Assembly: GCA_036346355.1 (NCBI GenBank)
Contig: CM070580.1
Location: forward strand, 23,241,374 to 23,305,373
DNA from: Rhipidocladum racemiflorum
Lineage: Eukaryota; Streptophyta; Magnoliopsida; Poales; Poaceae
Length of the DNA: 64,000 nt
Direction of reading: 5' to 3'
Below, piece by piece: positions 9,576-21,139 of this stretch. Position 1 is the first letter of the stretch. Every line of letters begins with the position of its first letter. A model generated the notes under the pieces. That model saw only the letters and a list, made by a program, of their open reading frames with translations. It was not told where the DNA came from and made no database searches. Made by a program: the position numbers and the translations under genes.

Positions 9576-12574
9576 CTACGGGTAGAATTTCTTCAGAGCG
9601 TCTGTATTCCAAGTTCTTGGCACCTCCTTGCCTTGCAACGTAGCGAGCTTATGCGCCCCTTTTGTCGTGGATTCTTGGATGATATATGGTCCTTCCCACG
9701 TCGTTTCCAGCTTGGCAAAGGCTGGAGCCGCTTTCTTTAGCACCATGTCTCCGGGGGCTAGGCTTCGCTTCTGGACCTTCTTGTTGAAACTTCGGGTTGA
9801 GGCTTTCGCGTATGCTTGTATGGTGTTCAGGGCTTGAAGTTTCTGTTCCTCCCTCAAGTCGCAAGTATCCTCTATATCTTCTTGTGCCGGAGCTTTAATC
9901 ACGCGAAGGGATTTGGCTTGTATCTCGGCGGGGGAAACGGCTTCTTCTCCAAATACGAGTCGAAACGGAGAGAATTTCATCGCCCGCGAGGTCGATGTCC
10001 GAAGGGCCCATAAAACATTGGGGAGCTCGTCCGGCCATGAGCCCTTGGCAGAATCGTGGAGTCTTTTTTTAATGCCGTCGAGGATCAATCCATTTGCTCT
10101 TTCAACAGCCCCGTTCGACTGTGGGTGTCCGACTGAAGCAAAACAGATCTCTATCCCGATATCCTCGCAATACTCTTTGAACCTCCGGGAGTCGAATTGA
10201 GACCCGTTGTCGGTGACGATTTGGAAAGGGACCCCGTACCTGCATATGATCGCTTTCCACAGAAATTTTACCGTCGCTTCAGCCGTGATCTTTGACACCG
10301 GCTCCGCTTCAATCCACCTAGAGAAATAGTCAATCGCGACGATCACGAACTGAAGGCTCGCTCGAGCTTTTGGCAGTGCTCCTACTATATCCATTCCCCA
10401 CTTGGCGAAGGGCCAGATCGGCGGTATCGGATGCAGTTCGCCGGGTGGGGCCTTCTTCTACCTCGACATCCACTGGCATGCGTGGCAATGCCGGACCACC
10501 TCTTCCGCGTCCTTCAGCGCTGAAGGCCAATAGAATCCCATCCGGAAGACCTTTCCAGCGAGGCTTCTGGGGGCTTGGTGTGCTCCACAGGTCCCCTGGT
10601 GCGCCTCTTGTAGGGCTTGTATCCCCTCTTCGCGTGAAATGCAACGAAGCCATGGAGCGCAGAGTCCATTACGAAAAAGCAACCCTTCTATTATGGCATA
10701 TTTCTTTGCCCGCCTTTCCACACGCCTTGAAGATGCCTCGTCATGGGGTAGCGTCCCTGTAAGAAGGTAGTCGTACACTTCACTTCTCCAATCCTCGACC
10801 CTCGTTCTGGTGACTACATTCACATGCAAAGAAATTGAGGCGGCTTGGAGCTCCTCGAAGAAAACCGTGGGTGGCAGGGTCCCTCCGTTCGCAGCGATCT
10901 TTGCCAGTTCATCTGCTCTTGTATTCTGGGCTCTTGGAATAGCGAGGACAGTGAACCCCTCGAAGCCTTTTTCTAGTGCGCGAACTGCTTCCACATACTT
11001 TTGGAGCTGCTCGTCCTTTACTTGATATTCTTTGGAAATTTGTCCTTGGACCAACTTTGAATCAGTCTGCAAGATGGCTCTTCTTGCCCCCATGGTTTTT
11101 GCCTTTCGTAGCCCCAAAGCGATTGCTTCATACTCCGCCATGTTGTTAGTCGAGGGAAATTGAAGTCTTGCCGCGAACTCAGCCAGCTCCCCTCCCGGGG
11201 CTCTCACTATCGCTGCAATCCCAGCTCCCTTTACTCCCCATGATCCATCCGAATTGATGGTCCATACCGTCGGGATCCTCTCATCTTCGAAGGTTGGAGA
11301 CGTCCATTCTACCACGAAGTCGGCCAGAACTTGACTCTTGATGGCAGTACGTGGTATTATCCCCAACTCAAAAGATGCTAGTTCGACCGCCCATTTACTG
11401 ATGCGTCCCATGCTCTCCCTATTGGTCAACATCGAGCCGAGGGGGTATGCCGTTGGTACTTTGATACGGTTAGCTTGGAAATGATGGCGAAGCTTCCTGG
11501 ATGCCATTAGCAACGCATACATCAGCTTCTCCATTTCCGTGTATCGCAACCTCGCCCCCTGCAATGCCTCGGAGACGAAGTAGATTGGTTGTTGCTTTTC
11601 GCCTTGCGGTTGTACGATCGCTACCGACAATGAGGGGCTTGCTGCCAAATACAATAAAAGCTCTTCGCCTTGCTTCGGGCTTCGTAGGGTTGGCACCTCC
11701 ATAAGGTTTTGCTTCAACTTGTCGAAGGCGAGCTGGCATTCCTCTGTCCAAGCGAAAGTGCCGCTGTATCGCAGTGCTTTGAAGATGGGTAGACTCTGCT
11801 CCGCGGACTTAGGAAGGAAGCGGTTGAGGGCGGCAAGCCTCCCTGCTAAACGTTGTACCTCTTTCACATTCTTGGGCGGGGCCATATCTTGGATAGCTCT
11901 TATCTTCTCGGGGTTCGCTTCGATGCCCCGTTGTGACACCAGGAATCCCAGCAATTTTCCCGCATCTACGCCGAAGACGCACTTGTTCGGGTTGAGCTTC
12001 ATCCTCTCAGCTCTCAGGCTGTTGAAAGTCTCCCTGAGATCGGTTAAATGGTGTTCCTTCTTCCCGCTTTTAACGATGATGTCATCGACGTATGCTTCCA
12101 CGTTCTTTCCTAATTGGTTCGCGAAAACCTTGGCGATAAGGCGTGCGAAGGTAGCACCTGCATTTTTAAGACCGAACGGCATCCGAATAAAATAGTAAGT
12201 GCCGAAGGGGGTGATGAACGCCGTCTTGTCCTCGTCTTCCTTCCGCATACAAATTTGGTGATACCCGGAATAAGCATCAAGGAAACTCATCCTTTCTGAC
12301 CCAGAGGTTGAGTCAACGAGTTGATCGATGCGGGGAAGGGGAAGTCATCCTTAGGGCACGCCTTGTTGAGGTCGGTGAAATCGATACACATCCTCCAAGC
12401 CCCGCTGGCTTTTTTGACCAGGACCACATTGGCCAACCACTCCGTATGGACCGCCTCCCGTACGATTCCTGCCTGGAGGAGCTTCACCACCTCCGCCTTG
12501 GCCGCAGCTTGCCTCTCAATGGAGAGCTTCCGGAGCTTCTGCTTCTTCGGCTTGACACTTTCGCTGGTTGCCAA
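9576..12574 (-). pseudogene. Gypsy1 pol: reverse transcriptase, RNase H domains, integrase
   Basis: Translated leftwards, the N-terminal RT segment (12574-12287, SGAWRMCIDFTDLNKACPKD) shifts frame into a 610-codon frame from 12290. RT has MPFGLKNAGATFARL and the catalytic YVDD box (residues 67-70 of that frame). The connection/RNase H region is followed by a second RNase H-like domain with INSDGSW and NNMAEYEAIALGL. The integrase HHCC finger is HQGTCGAHQ…HCHACQ. A TAG at 10458-10460 interrupts the reading just after QWMSR; Gypsy2 has CAG there. The integrase core continues (IDYFSRW, TDNGSQF, NGAVERANG as the D, D and E sites) to a stop at 9576. Apart from one frameshift and one stop it is complete. 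The enzymes would copy element RNA and insert the DNA. Confidence 0.9.
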
Positions 12575-12656
12575 GGCGTGCTCGATTGTTCCCTTTTAAC
12601 CCCGGAAGGTCCTCCGGTCCCACGCGAATCTTGTCTCGTATTCTGGAGAAGCTGCA

Positions 12657-13271
12657 TTAAGTATTTTTCTTCAGGGGTGAGGGTGAGGTGGCCAGAGTTA
12701 TAATCCTCTCTCCTCCTGGGTGAAGGGGCACCCGCCTTGTTTCACCCTGGGGCTGCGGTTTGGGGAGCCATTTTCCACGAGGCATTGTTGTCAGGTCCTG
12801 CTCGGTGGTACGAACATACCTAACCCGAGAGGGATTCTCCATGTCTATTTTCCTGGCAAGGGCTTGGTCTCCTTTGACCGTGATAACGCCACTCCCCGAC
12901 GGGATCTTCATACACAGGAATCCGTGGTGGATAACTGCTGCCATGGCCGTCAGCGATCCCCGACCGAGGATGACGTTATACTGGAAGGGTATATCCACTA
13001 CGTCGAATGTGACTAGGTTGGATGTTTGACTATGTGACGTTGCGAAGGTGACCTCCAGCTCCACTTGTCCGAGGGTGTTAACTATGTGGCCCCCAAAGCC
13101 CACCAATGGTACCTCCGACTTCTTCAGTCGATCGCGGGGTATCATCATTTGTCGAAAAGCCTCCGCCGACAGAATGTCCGCAGCACTTCCCCCGTCAATC
13201 AACACTCGACGAACTTCGCACTCGGCGATGATCGTCGTTACGAACAAAGAGTCTTGATGTGGGAAATGCAC
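12657..13271 (-). pseudogene. Gypsy1 protease region
   Basis: A 204-codon frame with the aspartic protease signature VLIDGGSAADILS near residue 23 and the downstream ILGRGSLTAM motif typical of retroviral-type proteases. It lies between gag and RT and is separated from RT by a frameshift around 12575-12660. It would mature the Gag-Pol polyprotein. The same region in Gypsy2 (40863 onward) reads VLIDGGSVMDILS. Confidence 0.85.
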
Positions 13272-13433
13272 TCCCGCTGCATCTTCTTGTGTAAAAGTGA
13301 TTGGTTCAAGTTCCTTCGAGGCGGGGCCGACCGGGCTAAGTCCTACGTGGTTAATTTGCCTTGCGTAAGCCTTCCTTTGCCTTTTCGACGAGAGGTGTGA
13401 GGAGGAGCCCCCGGCAATAACGTTGATTACGCG

Positions 13434-14952
13434 TCAGAGCTGATTTACTCCTCCGGGAGGGGGAGGAGGAGGAGGAGGACGGTGCTCGGCTGGGGGTGAC
13501 GCCGGCACTGGGGGATGAACCCCCGCGTCCCTTCGCTTTCTTTCGAAGCGACGATAGCCTTCAATTACCTTGCAATGTGCGGTGTCGTGCGTGTTGTTGT
13601 CGCCATGATATTCACAGGTATACCATTTTCGGCTTTGCTCCTCCTTACTGTCCAAATGGATTCCTCCCTTTGGCCTCCCCTGCTCCATTGCCGAACTCCA
13701 TTTTCGCTGTCCTCCAAATTCTCCTTGATTCGCCTGATTTTCCACGTAGTGGATCCTCCTTCCCTTGTCTTTTCTGGCTGGTTCTGTGCGCCGTTCCCTC
13801 GCCGCGGCCCTCGGGGGAGGATCTCTCCTCCGGTCCCTCTTGCGTGGGCCCATCTCTTCTGTTTCTGGTAGCAGCCCATCCTCTCTCTGGAGATGATCTT
13901 CCTCTGCCCTGGCGTATTCCCTCATCTTTGCGAATAGCTCTTCCACGGAGCGTACTTCCTTGCGTGCAAGTCTCTCCGCCAACGGCCCCCTTTGCAACCC
14001 AAAACGCGCGGCGTTGATTATGGTTGTATCGCTAACCCCTCGAACTTGGCATTTGATTCGAGAAAATCGCTGGAAATAGCTCTTTAGGGTTTCGCCTTCA
14101 CGCTGTTTAATTGCAAATAAGTCGCTTTCCTCTTTAATCCCGTCAACGTTGCCTTGAAAGTTGGCTTCGAGTTTCGCCCGGAGTTGCGGCCAGTTGGTGA
14201 TAGAATTTGGCTCCAAGGAGGAATACCAGGATAAGGCTATCCCCTCCAGCGCCAATAGCAATCCTTTGGCTTTAATATCGTCATCGCCTCCAGCAGCTTC
14301 CATGGCCGTGTCGTAGACACGAAGAAATTCCCTTGGGTTGGTTTTGCCATCATACGGTTTTACTGCGGGGAGTTTGAAGCTTCCCGGTGAAGGCCACCTT
14401 TTTGTTCGAAGCCTGACGCCGAGAGGGTTCAAGTCGCTTTCCTCCCTTTCCGTTCTCATGTATGTTGGAGAAGATACCTCCGGCTTGGTGTAATCCCGAG
14501 ATTCCTCACACCTCCATTCTTGTTGTTCCTGCAAGCGTTTCACTTCGCCATAAGCCTTTCGTTGGCCTCCATCGGCGCTTGTATGTTGGGGTCGATCGCC
14601 TCGACTCCGGTCCCCCTTCAAGCCTCCTTTTCGCCCTTTGCCGACTTGGCGGCGAGTGGGGGTTGAGGCTTCTGCTATGTCTCCTCCCATCGTCGAGCGT
14701 GTACACACTGCGATTGGGGACGCCGTTTGAGGCGCGCTTGCGCGCCGTCGCCGGAGTTTGTGGAGGTGGCGCCCCCGGAGCTTCCCTTGTTGTTGCCGGA
14801 GCCAAAACGCGATCCTCCTCGTTCAGGAGCTGAAGTTGTCCGCGCGATCGGCTCCTGGTGGATCGTCTGGATCCGCTCGCTCCAGCCGTCGCCGTTGCTC
14901 CCGTCGGCGACGTCTCCTTAGACGCTGCCTCTGGTCCCTTCTTTGGTGGCAT
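13434..14952 (-). pseudogene. Gypsy1 gag
   Basis: The best start is the ATG at 14952 (MPPKKGPEAASKET). A frameshift lies in the 14510-14700 overlap; Gypsy2 is continuous across this part. The capsid-like retrotransposon gag domain includes NPREFLRVYDTAME and LSWYSSLEPNSITNWPQL. A basic linker and a knuckle-like motif CEYHGDNNTHDTAHC follow, then a proline-rich tail. Gag would form the particle that packages element RNA. It is the first product after the primer binding site. Confidence 0.85.
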
Positions 14953-15008
14953 GGTTTTTTGGAAAACGTGTTCGTCGTCTAGATTGGTGAGCTTCACCTT
15001 CTTCCGCT

Positions 15009-15026
15009 CCCCACGGACGGTGCCAG
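15009..15026 (-). promoter_or_regulatory. Primer binding site of Gypsy1
   Basis: Directly inside the 5' LTR, the minus strand reads TGGCACCGTCCGTGGGG. In Gypsy2 the same position is TGGCGCCGTCCGTGGGG (39067 onward). The TGGCGCCGT start matches the 3' end complement of plant tRNA-Asp. The Gypsy1 copy carries one substitution (G to A). Confidence 0.6.
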
Positions 15027-15407
15027 TGTTGTGGTTATGACCACAGGGGTGTGTGTTTTTGTGGGCTCTTTTTTCTCTTTTTATAGGAGGGGAACATGGA
15101 GAAACTGTCCCTTCGTGCGCGTCCTATTTTTCTCTTCCCGACCGGTCCTGACAGGATCTTGTCGTTTTCCTTTTTCTTTTTGCAGGGTGTCAGATTTATT
15201 TGATGGTGTTGTCGGGTGTGTCTTCGTGGACTGCGAGGGTGCTTTCCTTCGCTACTTTTGCCGCTATTCTGCTTCGCTCCGCGTCGTGGGTTCGGTCGAA
15301 GCAATGCTTTGCTTGCCCCGCTCTGCTTTGGATAAAACATGGGCCGTGCTTCATTCACCCGATGGCTCGGGATATGATGGGCTGGACTCTGTAACTGAGT
15401 CACTACA
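15027..15407 (-). repeat. Gypsy1 5' LTR
   Basis: A 381-bp LTR next to gag and the primer site, hence the 5' LTR in minus orientation. Ends are TG…CA, and the target duplication CACAC follows at 15408-15412. A TTTTTATAGGAGGGG block on the plus strand reads as a TATA-type CTATAAAAA promoter on the transcribed strand. Confidence 0.92.
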
Positions 15408-17993
15408 CACACTGACATATGTGGACCTTTTCCTGTGACTTCAGTTGATGGGTATAACTCCTTTATCACGTTCACTGACGACTTCTCCCATTATGGTTAT
15501 ATTTTCCCCATTCGCGATCGATCTGAATCACTCGATAAATTCAAAATCTTTAAGGCTGAAGTAGAAAATCAGCTCAACTTAAAGATTAAAGTAGTGAGAT
15601 CAGATCGTGGAGGAGAATATTATGGGAGACATGCTCCTTATGGACAAATTCCAGGTCAATTCACTAAGTTCCTTTCAGAAAATGGCATAGTAGCACAATA
15701 TTCCACACCTGGTGAACCTCAGCAAAATGGAGTAGCAGAAAGGCGCAATCGCACCCTTATGGATATGGTGCGTAGCATGATGAGTTACTCCAGTTTACCA
15801 GTTAGTCTGTGGATGGAAGCATTAAAGACAGCCGCACACATACTTAACCGAGTTCCTAGTAAATCAGTCCCTAAAACCCCTTATGAATTGTGGACTGGAA
15901 GGAAACCGAGTTTAAAGTATTTGCGTGTGTGGGGTTGTCCTGCTGAAGCTAAAGTCTTTAATCCACATCTTGGAAAATTGGATCCTAAGACAATAAGTTG
16001 CCATTTTATTGGGTATCCTGAAAGGTCTAAGGGATATCGATTTTATTGTCCAAATCATATCACTAAGTTTGTGGAAACCCGCCATACTGTATTATTAGAG
16101 AATGATGAAATCAGTGGGAGCTCAGAGGCTAGGAAAATAGATCTTGAGGAGGTTCGGACTTATGTACCATTGCCGATAATCCAAGAGACTATTGTTCCTG
16201 TACCGCATGCAGTTATTCCTCCAGCTGAGAATCCTGGAGTTGAGTCCCCATCTGAGAATTCAGATTTCTACAGTACAGCACCTAATGATGAGCCTCAATT
16301 ACCTTCTGTGATAACTAATGAACCACTAAGGAGATCACAGCGGGAAAGAAGATCAGCCATCCCTAATGATTATGTTGTATACATGAATGAAGATGTATGC
16401 GATATAGGGAAGGTAGATGACCCTACATCATTTAAGGAGGCTATGACGACTAAGGATTCATCCAAGTGGCTTGAGGCCATGCAGGATGAAATAAAGTCTA
16501 TGAGCATTAATGACGTCTGAGATCTAGTAGAAATTCCTGATGGAGTCAAAAGCAGAGGGTCATCGATGGGTCTACAAAACTAAGCATGACTCTAAAGGAA
16601 ATGTCGAAAGATTCAAGGCGAGGCTTGTAGCAAAAGGGTTTACACAAAGAGAGGGGATTGATTATATTGATATTTTCTCTCCCGTCTCGAAGAAAGATTC
16701 GTTAAGAATTGTCATGGCACTTGTTGCTCATTACGATTTAGAGCTACATCAGATGGATGTCAAAACTGCATTCCTTAATGGTGACTTGCATGAGGATGTT
16801 TTCATGGCTCAACCGGAAGGTTTTGTCGTGGAAGGCAAGGAACATATGGGATGCAGACTTAAGAAATCAATCTATGGACTAAAGCAGGCGTCTAGACAAT
16901 GGTATCTTAAGTTCGATGAGACCATAAGAAATTTCGGTTTCAAGGAAAATGATGTGGACAATTGCATATACATTAAGATTAAGGGGAGCAAATTCACTAT
17001 CTTAGTACTTTATGTGGATGATATCTTGTTGGCTAGCAGCGATATGGATATGCTGTATGAGACCAAAAGATTTCTTTCCGCTAATTTTGACATGAAGGAT
17101 CTTGGTGATGCCTCTTACGTTCTGGGCATTGAGATTCACCGAGATAGGTCCAAAGGGATATTAGGCCTATCCCAAAAGGCATATATTGACAGAGTACTTA
17201 AGAGATATAATATGCATAACTGCTCTGTCACTCCTGCTCCTATTGTTAAGGGCGATAAATTTGGAACGTTCCAATGTCCAAGGAATCAATTAGAAACTGA
17301 TCAGATGAAGGGGATTCCTTACGCTTCAGCTGTCGGAAGCATTATGTACGCTCAAGTTTGTACTCGCCCTGATTTAGCATTCGTAACCGGGATGCTTGGC
17401 AGATATCAATCAAATCCAGGGTTGGACCACTGGAAAGCCGTTAAGAAAGTCTTGCGTTATTTGCAAGGCACTAAGCACTACATGCTCACATATAAGAAGT
17501 CTGATAACCTTGAGGTTGTGGGTTATTCAGACGCTGACTTTGTAGGATGTGTAGATACTAAGAAATCCACATCAGGTTATATCTTCACACTTGCGGGAGG
17601 AGCCATTTCGTGGAAAAGCTCCAAACAATCACTTACTGCATCGTCAACGATGCAGGCTGAGTTTGTGGCATGTTATGAGGCTACTGGGCAGGCTGTATGG
17701 CTTAAGAATTTTATTCCCGGACTAAGAGTGGTTGACAGTATATCTAAACCACTAACAATAATCTTTGCGATAATAAGGCCGCAGTTTTCTATTCAAGTAA
17801 CAACAAGTCAAGTGGTGCTGCCAAACACATTGACATTAAGTATCATGTTGTGAAAGATAGAATCCAGGATCAGACAATTGATGTCAAGCATATAAGCACT
17901 AAGTCTATGCTTGCGGATCCACTCACTAAAGGCTTACCACCCAGTCTCTTTCGAGAGCATGTTGCCGGCATGGGTTTATTGGAAAGCCTCTGA
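15408..17993 (+). pseudogene. Copia1 pol: integrase, reverse transcriptase, RNase H
   Basis: The frame resumes in phase after the Gypsy1 insertion (HTDICGPFPVTS). The integrase core has RSDRGGEYYG and NGVAERRNRTL, supplying the later Asp and Glu of the DDE triad. A TGA at about 16518 sits where Trp is expected (NDV*DLVEIPDG), followed by a frameshift near 16550. RT then reads FKARLVAKGFTQREGIDY, the HQMDVKTAFLNG block and the catalytic YVDDILL. RNase H has GYSDADFVGC and STMQAEFVA. A frameshift near 17757 breaks the end; the alternative frame continues through KHIDIKYHVVKDRI to MGLLESL and a stop at 17993. The copy is inactive. Confidence 0.88.
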
Positions 17994-18187
17994 TTCTGGA
18001 AATAAGGACCATAAGAGTAAAACCAAACTCCCATTAAAAATAAGTGATTATTCCATTAAACTAGAATTGTACACTATAGATACTGGGTTTTCAACGGTGA
18101 CCTTATTAACCGTTGTAATACTTTATCTTGGTGTGTTGTTCTACTGAGTATGGACTTATGATTTTAACCTTCAATCAAGTGGGAGAA
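17994..18187 (+). other. Copia1 3' untranslated region and polypurine tract
   Basis: AT-rich spacer ending in CAAGTGGGAGAA immediately before TGTTAG. This is the usual copia polypurine tract that primes plus-strand synthesis. Copia3 has the same tract at about 25694-25705. Confidence 0.7.
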
Positions 18188-18521
18188 TGTTAGTGGTGAT
18201 TTCAGTTGATGACTTCCGAGATTTTCGGATCTGACAACACCACACTCACGTACGCGCAATGATCGGGAGCGCTCCAACAGAATTGGTTTCGGTCCCGTCA
18301 GCTGGCGCTATATAAAAAGGAGGAAGCCAGAACTCGTGTGCTCTAAGAAAATAGACTGAGTTTTTACTACTCTAACAATCCCATCCGATCTGGGACTTAG
18401 CGCAAAGCTGCCGAGACCGAAACCAATTCTGTTGGAGCGCTCCCGATCATTGCGCGTACGTGAGTGTGGTGTTGTCAGATCCAAAAATCTCGGAAGTCAT
18501 CAACTGAAATCACCACTAACA
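18188..18521 (+). repeat. Copia1 3' LTR with palindromic ends
   Basis: It starts TGTTAGTGGTGATTTCAG right after the polypurine tract and ends GAAATCACCACTAACA. The first 107 bp (18188-18294) and last 107 bp (18415-18521) are inverted copies with about one mismatch. Between them lies a 120-bp core with a TATATAAAAAGG promoter box and the start of R/U5. A normal copia LTR shares only a few bases of inversion at its ends. Here the U5 part was apparently lost and replaced by an inverted U3. Confidence 0.75.
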
Positions 18522-18531
18522 CGTCACACAC

Positions 18532-19150
18532 TCTTGCTATAAAACTAAATCAGGGTGAGATCCATTGATTAGCGGTGCCCTGCCAAGATCCTGTTTATTT
18601 GAGCCTTTTCTTTGTCTCAAAAGTAAAAAAAAAATCAAAATCAAATCATCCATAAAACTAAGTCCGGAGACTTCCCGGCCGGCCAGACCATCTACGTGCC
18701 CTCCCTTCTCTTTTTCTTTTGCGAAAAGGTCACTCCATTCCTTCAAATTACGAATGGGTCCTTCCGAATTACAAAAAGGTCATTTGCGATTTCTTGTGAG
18801 GGCAACACTCCCGAATCACGTTTAGGTCCCTCATTCGTTACTTTATGAAAAAAGCCTCACGTTAAATGCAAATCGCGAATGAGCCATTTTCTACTTTTTG
18901 GGATAGCGGTGAGGTCCAAAAATATAACAAATAGGTCCCCGATCTTTACATCCAGGTCTTTTCTCTTTTTTCCTCGGAAAATTTTTTTTTCGTCAGCAGA
19001 AATATGTGTACTTTTTTTCAACTTGATCTCTAATATTTCTCGAGCCTCCAAAAATTTTGAAAATACATCTAGGTTTATTTTTTCTCTAGAAAAAAACGTA
19101 AAATCATTTTTCGTTCACGCACGCGGCCTGCGCCGCGCTTATTGTCCTAG
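18532..19150 (+). mobile_element. Candidate non-autonomous Helitron
   Basis: The 3' end shows the Helitron pattern: a hairpin GCGGC-CTGC-GCCGC, a short spacer, then CTAG followed by T (CTAG at 19147-19150). A possible 5' end TCTTGCTATAAAACTA lies at 18532, close behind the Copia1 LTR, but it is preceded by C rather than the expected A. The interior is non-coding with repeated GGTCC/AAATTAC-type phrases. The 3' end is firmer than the 5' end. Confidence 0.4.
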
Positions 19151-19169
19151 TTATAAACAAAAGGTGTCC

Positions 19170-19312
19170 TTTTAGAGAGGTTATTCTATGCCTTTCTTTT
19201 TTAAAGTTGCATAAATATTAAAACATGAATCAAAAGTAGATGGTGATTACTTACCCCTTTCTTGCCTCAATAATTGTGTAATTTGTATTGGGAAGAAAAG
19301 TATAGAAGCATT
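19170..19312. repeat. Dispersed repeat, copy 1
   Basis: Shares an alignable stretch with 60190-60325, including AAATATTAAAACAT, GATGATTACTTAC-like and AGAAAAG(T/C)ATAGAAGCAT blocks in the same order and orientation. It is non-coding. The family was not identified; it could be an MITE or a retrotransposon tail. Confidence 0.5.
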
Positions 19313-19539
19313 GCTCGGCCTTTTAACTTGTCTTTTTTCAAAAGCCATAAAATTCTATATAACAAAAAGACAAAAAAAAAATCATCTAATAGATTTTCTT
19401 TTTGCTTGTTGAGTGTTGATTTTAGATCAATGTCACTGAACTTATGGTAAAATTACTTACCTTGTTCCGTATTGCTTTTAAACTATTTAAGCCAAATTTT
19501 TTTTTGACTTTAAGCTATAAACCAAATAGTCTAAAAGTA

Positions 19540-21130
19540 ATGCTACCCTAGGCTATACCGTCGGAATCACTTCCAACGGTATAGGCATGTTTCACTAGGT
19601 TTCAAGGCGTTCCATCTATTTTCCTATGTTTCATTAGGTTTCATAAGAGTTTCAAATGGGTTTTATAAAATGTTTCAGCATGTCTCAACAAATTTCAATG
19701 AGTTTCTATTATGAAACTACAAGTTTCGGCTAGTTTTAAACCTGAAAATTGATTTAAAACAAGATTTAAAATAATTTTAACTGAGTTTCAAGAGATTAAC
19801 TTCAAAGTTTTAGAGCACATTCTGTACTATTCAAAAAAGGTTCAAACTAGTTTCACAAGATTTCCGCATGTTTGAACAAATTTCAATAGGTTTCAAGTGA
19901 TTTGAAGCTTGATTACAAAGAACAAGTTTCAGAGTAATTTCAACAAAGTTTCAAAAAGGTAAACTCTAAAGTTTCAGAGTATGTTTCACAGGTTTCATAT
20001 GGTTTCAACACATTTCCAAAAAAAATTCAGTGGGTTTCAATTTAAAAATATAAGTTATCTCAAGTTTCGAATATGAAACTTGATTAAAGACGAGTTTAAG
20101 AAGAATCTCAGCTGAGTTTCAAAAAACTAACTTCAAAAATTTCTGAATGAAATATGTTTAAACTTAGTCATGAAAGTTATTAAGAACTGAGGAAACTAAA
20201 TTATGTTGATGGAACACTATGAAATTTAATGAAACTTATTCGTGAAACATCATAAAACATATCTATGAACCTCCTGAATCTCAAGAAACCTGATGAAACA
20301 TAATCATGAAATCTAGTCGTGAAAGCTATTAAGAGTTACTAAATTATATTAATAGAACATTATGAAACCTAATGAAACTTATCTGTGAAACATCATGAAA
20401 TCTATGAAACCTAATGACACTTAGCCACGAACCTCGCGAAACTTTTGGAAACCTAATGAAGCTTAGCAAAGAAAACTTATTGAAACCTTTTGAAACATAG
20501 ATGTGGAAACTCTTGTAACAAAAATATAGGAATACTCATCAGTCTCAGTGCGTAATGACTCTCGTCGAGCTGTTTGTTGGCCCATGGGCGCTCGATGTCC
20601 ATGACCGTGCTCGCTCAAAGTCGTGCCCTTGTTGCACTCGCCTGCGGGCGCTCACCATCCGCAACCACCGTGCTAGCTCACCACTGCAGCAACTTGCCCC
20701 ACCCACGGCCGCTCAACGACTCACCGTCTATGACAATCGTGTCACTAACCACCGTAATAGTTTACCCCACCCGCTCACGACTAGCCGCAATGCTTTGCTG
20801 GCTAGCCTCTAGTCTTGGTAGACTTTTGTCGCTGCCAACACGCTCGATCGTAGCAGGCGCTCGCCTGCGGCTACCATCAACACGTCCTCTTGTATCCGCC
20901 GTACTAGCTCGTGTGGGAGTGCTCTCCATGGCAACCGCAATTGTGTTTTCTCGCTCCGCATCAAGGTCTTCAAGAGGGATCTGAACGTGTGGAGGAAAGG
21001 AATCGGGAAGGAGCTGCAGCGAATAGATAAGACTAAAGCAATCTAATGGTTTACAAGACATAGTAGTGCTTTAATTATACGGTCGAATCCTATCCCGTTA
21101 GATAGGGTTTGGACGGTATACCGTAGGATA
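19540..21130. mobile_element. Large fold-back element rich in GTTTCA / TGAAAC
   Basis: The left half (about 19590-20060) is packed with GTTTCA-type motifs and the right part (about 20085-20515) with the complementary TGAAAC, so the two halves can pair imperfectly. The outer ends are similar in inverted orientation: CTACCCTAGGCTATACCGTC near 19548 and ACGGTATACCGTAGGATAG near 21113. A GC-rich segment (about 20545-21000) with repeated GCTCAC/CGCT phrases lies off-centre and may be acquired sequence. No target duplication was resolved. Confidence 0.4.
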
Positions 21131-21139
21131 GATTTTGTG

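Larger units (their letters stand above)
4378..15407 (-). mobile_element. Ty3/gypsy Tat-type retrotransposon Gypsy1
   Basis: An 11,030-bp element in minus orientation bounded by LTRs at 4378-4757 and 15027-15407 and by a perfect 5-bp target duplication CACAC (4373-4377, 15408-15412). Transcribed leftwards, the order is gag, protease, RT, RNase H, a second RNase H-like domain, integrase, then antisense genes before the 3' LTR. Integrase after RT defines gypsy. The second RNase H and the antisense ORF between pol and the 3' LTR are traits of the Tat lineage (Grande, Cinful and RIRE2-type elements). The LTRs differ at only about four positions, so insertion was recent. Confidence 0.93.
3036..18521 (+). 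mobile_element. Ty1/copia retrotransposon Copia1, rearranged, split by Gypsy1
   Basis: Domain order on the plus strand is gag, zinc knuckle, protease, pre-integrase, integrase core, reverse transcriptase, RNase H, then a purine-rich tract AAGTGGGAGA and a 3' LTR. The order integrase before RT defines copia. The element is not intact: the first part of gag is missing, the 5' LTR is absent (an inverted LTR piece lies at 2430-2712), there are two frameshifts and a stop in pol, and Gypsy1 sits in the pre-integrase/integrase region. Removing Gypsy1 and one CACAC copy restores continuous sequence. Confidence 0.85.

Noticed and set aside
20545..21000. Small gene inside the GTTTCA fold-back
   Set aside because: Repetitive GCTCAC phrases give open frames by composition; no domain, splice pattern or homology could be supported.
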